Source: an uncultured Eubacteriales bacterium (GTDB taxonomy: Bacteria > Bacillota > Clostridia > Lachnospirales > Lachnospiraceae). Taken from it: 5,686 bases of DNA. Within the stretch, counting starts at the first letter, position 1. Every line of letters starts with the position of its first letter. This document shows, piece after piece, positions 1 through 5,686 of this stretch. The stretch spans positions 1-5,686 of the forward strand of contig UQZF01000175.1 in NCBI GenBank assembly GCA_900545455.1. Direction: 5' to 3'. The notes under the pieces were generated by a model that was not told the DNA's origin, made no database searches, and saw only the letters and a list, made by a program, of their open reading frames with translations. The position numbers and the translations under genes are program-made.

Positions 1-1502
1 TTCCAACACCTGCCAATTCGTATGATGAGGGAGAAATTGTCGATATCGAGAAAATCTCTAAGATTCTCAAGCAGACGATTTTTAAGAACCGAATAAATGC
101 AAAGCATGTCATATTCACGGTGCAGGGACCTAAGTTTGCCAACAAGGAGATTACAATCCCGAATGTCAAAAAGGATAAGATAAGAGCGGTTGTCGATGCC
201 AACTGTTCGGAGTATTTCCCGATTAATACCGAGGAATATGTATTTTCATACTCGGTTCTTGAGAGCTTTGTACAGGAGGGAAGAAAGCAGTTAAGACTTA
301 TGATTGTCGCTGCTCCCGAGGACATCATTGAGAGTTATTATACTCTGGCTGACCGTCTTGAGATGAAGCTTGAGTGTATCGACTACGTTGGAAACTCAAC
401 TCTCCAGATTATAAAGCATCAGATTGACGCGGCACCGAATATCGTTATTCAGGTCAACAATTCGACAACGGTTGTAAATATATTAAAGAACGGCACATTG
501 CAGATGCAGAGAACCATTCCTTACGGCAAGAATGTGCTAATAAATGCGGTTATGGATGAGAGACAGGTACCTGAGGCAGGCGCGGAGCAGCTCATCAGAA
601 GTGAGAAGATGATTCATTCGAGTTTTGACGGCGATCAGGTGACGGATTCTCTCAGATACATGGTTGCCAACCTGAGCCGAGTTGTCGATTACTACACGAC
701 AAGAAATCAGGACAGCCCTCTTGAGAAGGCTTACCTAATAACGGACGGTGTCGACATATTAGGCCTTGAAGAACTGCTCGGATCGGAACTCAACCTTCCG
801 ATTGTTCCGATGAAGGAACTCAAAAATATAACCGGAAGCAAGTATTATGAGATGCCTGAGAACCACCTCATGAACTATCTCGAGAACCTCGGTGCAGTGT
901 TAGAGCCAATCAATTTTGTCTCTAAGAAGCATATTGAGACCGCACAGAAGAAGGAGGGAAAGCACAACAGCGTTGTGCTTGTCGCAGGAGCGGTGATTAT
1001 CTCGGCGGTTTTGGTCGTTTACCCTTACTGGAATTATTCAAAGGTAAAGGATGAGAGAGATAAGCTGGTCGAAGAAATTGACAGAATCAAGGACATTGAA
1101 GAAACGGTTAATGCATATTATACAGCTAAGGACAAGGCAACGGATATGCTGCAGTTCATAGCAGCTACATACAGCGATAATGATTCGGTGCTCTATATGT
1201 ACAATAAGCTTGAGGAGGTAATGCCTTCCGACATTTCGCTCTCAAGCCTTTCGTTTAACGATGGTCAGGTAACACTCTCGGCTACAGGTTCATCAAAGCT
1301 CTGCGTAGCCAAGTTCTTAGAGGAACTTGATAAGCTTGACAATGTGTACGATGTTCAGATTTCGGGAGTGAGCGAGTCTAAGGATGAAGAGGGCGTTATT
1401 ACCGAGAATTTTTCGCTTACCTTTAAGTTCCTTCTTGTAAATGAGGAGGAGAGCACGGATGAGGTGGAGAGCTTAGAGAATGATGTAAAGGAGGCACAGT
1501 AA
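1..1502 (+). CDS. pilMN: PilM-PilN fusion protein, type IV pilus assembly (5' partial)
   Basis: Visible residues run from the first complete codon at base 3 (499 residues, stop TAA 1500-1502). The frame is open to the left edge. A GTG at 120 is not the start, because the 39 codons before it encode PilM-like sequence (a P-x-x-SYDEGEIVDIEKI stretch). Residues 1 to about 300 resemble PilM, the cytoplasmic actin-like T4P protein. INFV (residues 303-306, bases 909-920) sits where free PilN carries its cytoplasmic INLLP-type PilM-binding peptide. A single membrane span follows at about residues 323-342, then a charged coiled coil (about 343-375), a PilN-like extracytoplasmic domain (to about 480) and an acidic tail. 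In family terms, PilM plus PilN couple the motor side to the PilO platform. A fused PilMN is, to my recollection, also found in Clostridioides difficile. The usual phosphate-binding DxGxxTT of the actin fold reads QVNNSTT here (450-470), so ATP binding may be weak or lost. The symbol is by domain content, not by a search. Confidence 0.88.
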   Translation, partial: PTPANSYDEGEIVDIEKISKILKQTIFKNRINAKHVIFTVQGPKFANKEITIPNVKKDKIRAVVDANCSEYFPINTEEYVFSYSVLESFVQEGRKQLRLMIVAAPEDIIESYYTLADRLEMKLECIDYVGNSTLQIIKHQIDAAPNIVIQVNNSTTVVNILKNGTLQMQRTIPYGKNVLINAVMDERQVPEAGAEQLIRSEKMIHSSFDGDQVTDSLRYMVANLSRVVDYYTTRNQDSPLEKAYLITDGVDILGLEELLGSELNLPIVPMKELKNITGSKYYEMPENHLMNYLENLGAVLEPINFVSKKHIETAQKKEGKHNSVVLVAGAVIISAVLVVYPYWNYSKVKDERDKLVEEIDRIKDIEETVNAYYTAKDKATDMLQFIAATYSDNDSVLYMYNKLEEVMPSDISLSSLSFNDGQVTLSATGSSKLCVAKFLEELDKLDNVYDVQISGVSESKDEEGVITENFSLTFKFLLVNEEESTDEVESLENDVKEAQ

Positions 1503-1504
1503 TT

Positions 1505-2653
1505 ATGAAGCTTGCAATTTCTGAACGCGACAAACTGTTATTATGTCTTGTGGGAAGTGTATTGCTTGTGTTTCTGGCATGGTACTTCGGCTTCCGCAAT
1601 CTGAATGATAAGACGGCTGAGCTTGAGACGGAGATTTCTTCGTTACAGGTAAAATACAATGATTTAAGCGATAAGAAAGCGAATGCAAAGAAGTATGCAC
1701 AGGATGCAGAAGGGTATGATCTCCTTTGCGATGCATGGCTCTCACGTTTCGATTCAGGTTTTTCACAGAAAGCAACACTCATTTTTACGAGCAACCTTGA
1801 GGCCGAGCTCGGCGTGTGGTTAAGAACGGTCAATATGCCGGATGCGGCACTTATATATACTTTCGGTCAGATACAGTCCACCAATCCGTCTACGACAGGT
1901 GGGACAGTGTATAATACGGACATGAAGGGGTACAAAAAGACGGTTACATATTCTTATGAATGTGATTACGACACATTTAAAGATATGCTGGCATATATTC
2001 TCGACTATGATACAATATACACGATTGATTCGGTAAGCTGTTCCTACAATGAGGAAGATGAACTCATGACCGGAAATATCACTATATCACAGTATGCGAT
2101 AACGGGTGAGGACAGAGAGTATTATGAGCCTGAGATTGATTCGATAGACCTTGGAACAGAGAATCTCTTTGTGTCTGAGACGAATCCAAGCCGTGTCGTT
2201 GAGGCAACTGATGAATTTGGTATTATGACCAACTACGACCTTGCACTCTCACTCAGCTCAGAGGGCTCGGATTTAAGCTCTGTGGTGCTTGGAAGAAGAG
2301 GACTTACGTCATCGCAGGTGTCAGCCAATACCAATGACAGCGTACCGGTTGTAATCAACATTGGCGGTGAGAACGGAGAGTATACCCTCAGTTATTCAGT
2401 TGGAGAAAATACGTATCCCGGCGACTCGGCGGCATTCAGCAAGGGTACACTGGAAACCTTTAACCCGGGACGAAGCATGGATTTGATTGTGTTCAGCAGC
2501 AAGCGTGACAGCGACGCTGATAACGCCGGCGCATCAGTCACAATCAACAATAATTCCGATATGACGCTCAACATCAAGGTAATCAACGATGACACGTCAG
2601 CTCCTCGGTTTAACATTGAGAGCGCAAACGGTTCAATCAAGTTTTACAGATAA
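1505..2653 (+). CDS. pilO: PilO-like type IV pilus assembly protein with C-terminal extension
   Basis: This encodes 382 residues. The ATG lies 2 bases after the pilMN stop and has a strong Shine-Dalgarno (AAAGGAGG, 1487-1494) inside the end of pilMN, so coupled translation is likely. The architecture is that of PilO: a short cytoplasmic N-terminus, one membrane span (about residues 11-30), a coiled coil (about 31-68), then an extracytoplasmic alpha/beta domain. The segment from KTVTYSYEC (145-153) through a helix (DTFKDMLAYIL) to two strands (YTIDSVSCSY and GNITISQYAI, to 200) matches the ferredoxin-like end of PilO/GspM-type proteins. PilO normally dimerises with PilN through coiled coils and cores to align the pilus machine. 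PilO proteins are usually near 200 residues; here about 180 more follow (205-382), beta-rich and of no family I recognise. Cys153 and Cys179 lie on neighbouring predicted strands and could pair. The identification rests on topology, fold pattern and position after pilMN, since PilO is poorly conserved in sequence. Confidence 0.8.
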   Translation: MKLAISERDKLLLCLVGSVLLVFLAWYFGFRNLNDKTAELETEISSLQVKYNDLSDKKANAKKYAQDAEGYDLLCDAWLSRFDSGFSQKATLIFTSNLEAELGVWLRTVNMPDAALIYTFGQIQSTNPSTTGGTVYNTDMKGYKKTVTYSYECDYDTFKDMLAYILDYDTIYTIDSVSCSYNEEDELMTGNITISQYAITGEDREYYEPEIDSIDLGTENLFVSETNPSRVVEATDEFGIMTNYDLALSLSSEGSDLSSVVLGRRGLTSSQVSANTNDSVPVVINIGGENGEYTLSYSVGENTYPGDSAAFSKGTLETFNPGRSMDLIVFSSKRDSDADNAGASVTINNNSDMTLNIKVINDDTSAPRFNIESANGSIKFYR

Positions 2654-2710
2654 GAGATTTAATATTATGTAATTTCAAGTGATTGCAGGACTTATGTTTA
2701 CCACTGAACA

Positions 2711-2851
2711 GTTATACAATTTTACTATATTGTAAGCCGGATTCTTTGCAGCCGTTGGTGCTTGACAGATGTAGTTTATCTGTCTATGCACCACTACGTG
2801 ATGCAATGAAGCGGGAGCGTGTCCGGCGTCAAAATAGTAAAATTGTATAAC
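2711..2851. repeat. 141-base imperfect palindrome with perfect 18-bp terminal inverted repeats
   Basis: GTTATACAATTTTACTAT (2711-2728) is the exact reverse complement of 2834-2851. Further complementary blocks lie nested inside it. GCCGGA (2736-2741) pairs with TCCGGC (2822-2827). TTC-T-TTGCA (2742-2750) pairs with TGCAA-T-GAA (2802-2810) with one mismatch. TGGTGC (2756-2761) pairs with GCACCA (2788-2793). GACAGAT (2764-2770) pairs with ATCTGTC (2778-2784) around a 7-base loop. The whole could fold as one long hairpin with internal loops, in DNA or RNA. The form fits a small non-coding mobile element (MITE-like or other palindromic repeat) or a structured RNA in the operon. No clear target-site duplication is visible; the hexamer GTTTAC occurs on both sides (2696-2701, 2855-2860) but not immediately at the ends. 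The pairing is directly seen; the nature of the element is inference. Confidence 0.85.
2756..2793 (+). other. Apical stem-loop of the palindrome
   Basis: This is the tip of the palindromic element: a 6-bp stem (TGGTGC with GCACCA), an internal loop of TT against TAT, a 7-bp stem (GACAGAT with ATCTGTC) and the loop GTAGTTT at 2771-2777. It would form on its own in RNA. It is followed by mixed sequence, not a U-tract, so it is not a factor-independent terminator. Confidence 0.65.
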
Positions 2852-2856
2852 GTCGT

Positions 2857-2879
2857 TTACAAAAACACGAGTTTTGTAA
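2857..2879. repeat. Short inverted repeat upstream of the prepilin ribosome site
   Basis: TTACAAAA (2857-2864) and TTTTGTAA (2872-2879) are exact reverse complements. An alternative register gives AAAAC with GTTTT closing an ACGA tetraloop and TTAC with GTAA below a bulged A. It ends 24 bases before the prepilin Shine-Dalgarno and starts 5 bases after the large palindrome. It could be an operator for a dimeric regulator or a leader RNA hairpin. No T-run follows, so a terminator role is unlikely. Function is unknown. Confidence 0.55.
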
Positions 2880-2903
2880 TCACTCAAAAATGTAATGTGT
2901 GTA

Positions 2904-2908
2904 AGAGG
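2904..2908 (+). promoter_or_regulatory. Ribosome binding site that fixes the prepilin start
   Basis: AGAGG lies 6 bases before the ATG at 2915. It supports that ATG over the in-frame GTG at 2819, which would add 32 residues in front of an already complete 13-residue prepilin leader. Confidence 0.7.
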
Positions 2909-2914
2909 TGCTTT

Positions 2915-4306
2915 ATGGGACGGCTTAAGAAAATTCATGAACAGAATAGCGGATTTTCACTGATAGAGCTGCTTATCGCGATTGCGATACTGTCAATCCT
3001 TACCGTGCCGCTTATGAATTCATTCATAATGTCGGGCAAGGTGACACGAAACAGCCGAAGACTTCAGAATGCAACGGCTGTGGCTCAGAGCATCACAGAG
3101 ACGGTTAAACATACGACGGATAAGGCAGCACTTGAGGCTGCCCTTAAGTCGTTTCCGGGAGTGTACGAGTTCCCGTCAGATTCTAAGGCGGGCGAGACTG
3201 CTCCGGAATATATATTCAAGATTGACGGAGAAGATGGCGAGAAGTTCCGCGTCAGTGTGACCTTGACACCTAAGACGGAGTATGATTATAAGGAGACGGA
3301 TTTTGCTGATCTTTACAATGAGGCAAACGTGGTATACAGCGAACTTATCCTCTATGACAATAAGGTTCTCTCACTTATGAAGAATCAGTCCATTCCTTAC
3401 GGCGGAGCCAATGCTCCGGTGAAAGAAAAGTGGGGCGATGCCGGCTGGGAAGCGGACAGCGCCACGGTTGAGGATATATCACTAAGAGACACTTATGGGA
3501 ATCTTTTTGCCGATGAGTATGCGGGGAGCGCACCTGAGGGGATGAACAGCTCTGACATTACCGATATGAACTCGAAATTTAAGAAGGAGAATATTGATAA
3601 GAAGGTCGATATTGTGATCTCACAGGAGGGCAATGATTTTAAGCTCAGCATCAATACTACATATTCCATAATGTACAGTGTGGTGTACAGGGCAGAGGAT
3701 AAGGATGTGATTCCTCTTCCGGGTAAGAAAGCACCTATGGCTTTCTACAGAATGAGCGGAAAGCTTGTATATAAGACCGATGAGATTGTGCTCACATTCG
3801 ATAATGAAAAACCGCTTTATTTTCTCTATGCCAAGGCCGAAGGCGGGAGAACAGAGGCTGACGGAACACAGGTCAGCGCTGATGTGAGACATTTTAACAG
3901 TGTGAATTACAATATCGCGGTTGACGGAAGTGTTATTTTGACGAATGAGGACGGAAGCTCTAGAAATGTCATGCTTTATCTTGTGGAGCAGGCGGGAACG
4001 AGGCAGGAGGACAGCTTCAGCATTAACGTGGACAACAACAGCTATAATTCGTCGCTTGATATCTACACGACCGAGAACTATAACAATCCGGCAGCTCCAT
4101 CGGATATGACTGTCAATATTGGCAATCGCGGCAACGGTGTCAACGTGTACTCAGCGAAAGATGAGAGCAATACAGACAGACATATTGCGTATAACAAGGG
4201 TGATGAGATAACATCGCTTTATAAGATAACGGTTAGTGTGGACTATGATGCAGACCGTGACGGAAGCTATTCGGAACATGTGTATTCCGTATCAACGGAG
4301 GATTGA
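2915..4306 (+). CDS. Type IV prepilin with class III signal, large minor-pilin type
   Basis: This encodes 463 residues. The leader is MGRLKKIHEQNSG, 13 residues with basic charges, ending in the Gly that precedes prepilin peptidase (PilD) cleavage. The mature protein would start FSLIELLIAIAILSILTVPL: Phe1 for N-methylation, Glu5, and a roughly 20-residue hydrophobic helix with Pro19. An amphipathic helix continues to about residue 75, followed by a long, beta-rich, Tyr/Asp/Asn-rich globular region. Near the C-terminus SLYKITVSVDYD resembles the last strand of many clostridial prepilins. The N-terminus fits the PilV/PilW/ComG minor-pilin style, but minor pilins are usually 130-250 residues, so this is long. 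The stop codon is 2 bases before the next ATG, so it is probably co-translated with the PilX-like gene. The prepilin assignment is firm. Minor rather than major is inferred from size and from the neighbouring PilX-like gene; a specific pilV or pilW name is not justified. Confidence 0.92.
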   Translation: MGRLKKIHEQNSGFSLIELLIAIAILSILTVPLMNSFIMSGKVTRNSRRLQNATAVAQSITETVKHTTDKAALEAALKSFPGVYEFPSDSKAGETAPEYIFKIDGEDGEKFRVSVTLTPKTEYDYKETDFADLYNEANVVYSELILYDNKVLSLMKNQSIPYGGANAPVKEKWGDAGWEADSATVEDISLRDTYGNLFADEYAGSAPEGMNSSDITDMNSKFKKENIDKKVDIVISQEGNDFKLSINTTYSIMYSVVYRAEDKDVIPLPGKKAPMAFYRMSGKLVYKTDEIVLTFDNEKPLYFLYAKAEGGRTEADGTQVSADVRHFNSVNYNIAVDGSVILTNEDGSSRNVMLYLVEQAGTRQEDSFSINVDNNSYNSSLDIYTTENYNNPAAPSDMTVNIGNRGNGVNVYSAKDESNTDRHIAYNKGDEITSLYKITVSVDYDADRDGSYSEHVYSVSTED

Positions 4307-4308
4307 TT

Positions 4309-5686
4309 ATGAAGAGGAACGGATTCGGCGGATTAAAAGGGAATAAGGGCTCGTCGCTTATCATGGCATTGGTTGTCGTCTCTTTCATCGCTGTAATAGC
4401 AATGACAATCACGACAATAGCATTGTCATCTTACAAAATAAAGGCGATGGAAGCTAAGACGAAGAATGCTTTTTACAACGCGGATATGGCGGTGGATGAG
4501 ATATATGCGGGACTGGCAGTGGATGCTTACACTGAGCTTGCGGAATCCTACGACTATGTTGTCAGCAATCTTTTAGAGGTCGACGGAGATTCGGTTACGA
4601 TGATTGACAATGATGCTGCCAACAAGCTGCTGCGCAATACTTATTTCCGCAATGCCTGTTATTCGATATTTGGTTCAAGCTATGATGTATCCGACGGAAA
4701 CGTGAGGGATACCATAGACAATGAGCTTACTGCCGGAAGCGCACTGTCCTCGGTGGACTTGGACAAGCTTGCGGACAAGCTTGGAAATTATATGTCAGAC
4801 AATTACAAGGATGCTTCGGTGACGAATGTCGGTGTAAAGGTGGCAAAGGCCCCGCAGATAGTGATTATTGACGGAGTTATAAACTCGATAGTAATAAAAG
4901 ATGTCACAGTGACTTATGAGAATATAAAGACGGATTATTTCTCACAGATTACGACGGATTATGAGATAGTATTCCCTGAAAAAGCGAATATAAATATAGT
5001 GGATGACAACAGCGATATTCTGCTTTCATTCAGAGATTATTCGTTAGTATCAAACAAAAATGTCAATTCCATGGGCGCAGTCACCGTGAATGGCGGAATC
5101 TATGGAAATTTGGGAATCAATACATTTGGAGCTGCCGGCTCGCCGAGCCTGTTAAGACTTACGGTGAACGGCGGAAATATTGTGACTAACGACAAGATAC
5201 TGCTCGGCTCTAATTCCGCACTTACGTTGAATAACGGAAGAATATGGGCAGACAACATCGAGCTTACGGGTGCAGACCTCGTGATCGGCTCGGACGCTTC
5301 GGCTTATGTGGCTGATGACCTTACGCTCACACAGGATTCTAAGAGCAATTCGGTTACCGTAAGCGGTGACTACTACGGCTACAGTATAGAAGGTTATGGC
5401 GTTTCAAGCGACAGTGCAACACCTGCAAAGAGCAGTGCAATTATCATTAACAGCAAGAAGTCAACGCTCGATTTTTCAAGTATCAGGACGCTTGTTCTCG
5501 GTGGATACGGCTGGGTTGTATATAATGAAGGAACAGATGCTGCAGGAGATGAGAGCTATTACAGGACGGGAGAGTCGATAGCGGTGAGATATACACAGAC
5601 TGCTTATGTACTTCCTGCGGGATGGAACGGAGTTATAGATGCTAATTTCTTTGCAAAGGGACTTCTGAACTCATCGCAGCCTGTGA
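4309..5686 (+). CDS. PilX-like pilus assembly protein with beta-helix-like region (3' partial)
   Basis: 459 residues are visible with no stop before the right edge. The ATG is 2 bases after the prepilin stop and has GGAGGA (4297-4302) 6 bases upstream, inside the preceding gene. The N-terminus, a basic stretch then GNKGSSLIMALVVVSFIAVI, matches the PilX_N style: Gly14, a hydrophobic span to about residue 39, then a charged helix. If cut after Gly14, mature position 5 is Met, not Glu, as in PilX/GspK-like minor pilins that cap or prime fibres. Residues about 45-250 are mixed alpha/beta. About 255-364 (5071-5400) carry short hydrophobic strands alternating with Gly/Asn turns (VTVNGGIYGNLGI, LRLTVNGGNIV, ALTLNNGRIWADNIELTG, DLVIGSD), which suggests a right-handed beta-helix or bactofilin-like solenoid. 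A second strand-rich block (SAIIINSKKSTLDFSSI) follows. Placement beside a prepilin supports a pilus tip or surface-exposed role. Whether it is processed by PilD cannot be told from sequence. Confidence 0.8.
   Translation, partial: MKRNGFGGLKGNKGSSLIMALVVVSFIAVIAMTITTIALSSYKIKAMEAKTKNAFYNADMAVDEIYAGLAVDAYTELAESYDYVVSNLLEVDGDSVTMIDNDAANKLLRNTYFRNACYSIFGSSYDVSDGNVRDTIDNELTAGSALSSVDLDKLADKLGNYMSDNYKDASVTNVGVKVAKAPQIVIIDGVINSIVIKDVTVTYENIKTDYFSQITTDYEIVFPEKANINIVDDNSDILLSFRDYSLVSNKNVNSMGAVTVNGGIYGNLGINTFGAAGSPSLLRLTVNGGNIVTNDKILLGSNSALTLNNGRIWADNIELTGADLVIGSDASAYVADDLTLTQDSKSNSVTVSGDYYGYSIEGYGVSSDSATPAKSSAIIINSKKSTLDFSSIRTLVLGGYGWVVYNEGTDAAGDESYYRTGESIAVRYTQTAYVLPAGWNGVIDANFFAKGLLNSSQPV

Larger units (their letters stand above)
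2654..2914. other. Gene-free spacer between pilO and the prepilin gene
   Basis: These 261 bases hold no convincing coding region. An open frame continues upstream from the prepilin ATG to a GTG at 2819, but it lacks a ribosome site and would bury the prepilin leader, so it is not coding. The spacer contains a long imperfect palindrome (2711-2851) and a small hairpin (2857-2879), listed separately. Neither is followed by a T-run on either strand, so neither looks like an intrinsic terminator. I found no GEMM-type cyclic-di-GMP riboswitch core (GGGACGCAAAGCC-like) although such switches control some clostridial pili. No promoter with good -35 and -10 boxes at correct spacing was found. Confidence 0.7.

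Noticed and set aside
1423..1833. Open reading frames on the minus strand across the pilMN/pilO junction and elsewhere.
   Set aside because: They lie opposite well-supported genes, lack recognisable protein character and have no convincing ribosome sites.
2762..2790. Possible sigma-70 type promoter: perfect TTGACA (2762-2767) and TATGCA (2785-2790) at 17-base spacing.
   Set aside because: The -10 box matches only 3 of 6 positions, and TTGACA is fully explained as one arm of the stem-loop inside the palindrome.
2711..2851. Integron attC site or retron-type RNA.
   Set aside because: The ends read GTT...AAC, the opposite of an attC site, and do not fit its GTTRRRY core; there is no integrase or reverse transcriptase gene in the window.
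2819..2914. N-terminal extension of the prepilin from the in-frame GTG at 2819.
   Set aside because: It has no properly placed ribosome site, overlaps the inverted repeat, and would put 32 extra residues before a complete 13-residue prepilin leader.
2654..2914. Cyclic-di-GMP riboswitch before the pilin gene, as seen in some Clostridia.
   Set aside because: The conserved GEMM core and tetraloop-receptor sequences are not present in the spacer.
3403..3418. Perfect 6-bp hairpin CGGAGC-CAAT-GCTCCG inside the prepilin gene.
   Set aside because: It encodes part of a Gly-Gly-Ala-Asn-Ala-Pro segment, has no T-run and is the sort of small dyad expected by chance in 1.4 kb.
4760..4783. Tandem repetition of GACAAGCTTG.
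   Set aside because: It is explained by the coding sequence DKLADKLG in a helical stretch with common codons.

Overview
The window looks like part of a type IV pilus (T4P) assembly locus from a Gram-positive, moderate-GC anaerobe. My best guess is the Lachnospiraceae (Clostridia), judged from codon use, protein style and the clostridial gene arrangement. I could not run a search, so the family-level placement is an inference. All genes are on the + strand. No transposase, CRISPR array, tRNA or rRNA is visible.

Layout: (1) 1-1502 is the 3' part of a gene in which a PilM-like actin-fold domain and a PilN-like membrane domain are fused in one polypeptide. The reading frame is already open at base 3, so the true start lies upstream. 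(2) 1505-2653 is a PilO-like inner-assembly protein with an extra C-terminal domain of about 180 residues. (3) 2654-2914 is a 261-base gap with no convincing gene. It contains a 141-base imperfect palindrome bounded by a perfect 18-bp inverted repeat, then a second small hairpin just before the next gene. (4) 2915-4306 is a large type IV prepilin with a 13-residue leader and a canonical Gly/Phe cleavage site with Glu5. (5) 4309-5686 is a PilX-like protein with an N-terminal pilin-type hydrophobic segment lacking Glu5 and a predicted beta-helix-like C-terminal half. It runs off the right edge.

How they fit together: PilM, PilN and PilO form the cytoplasmic and membrane alignment complex that links the pilus motor to the pilin-assembly site. 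The prepilin and PilX-like protein look like minor pilins or tip components that prime or decorate the fibre. The first two genes are 2 bases apart and the last two are 2 bases apart, so each pair is probably co-transcribed and translationally coupled. The palindromic spacer separates the assembly-platform pair from the pilin pair and is the most unexplained part of the window.
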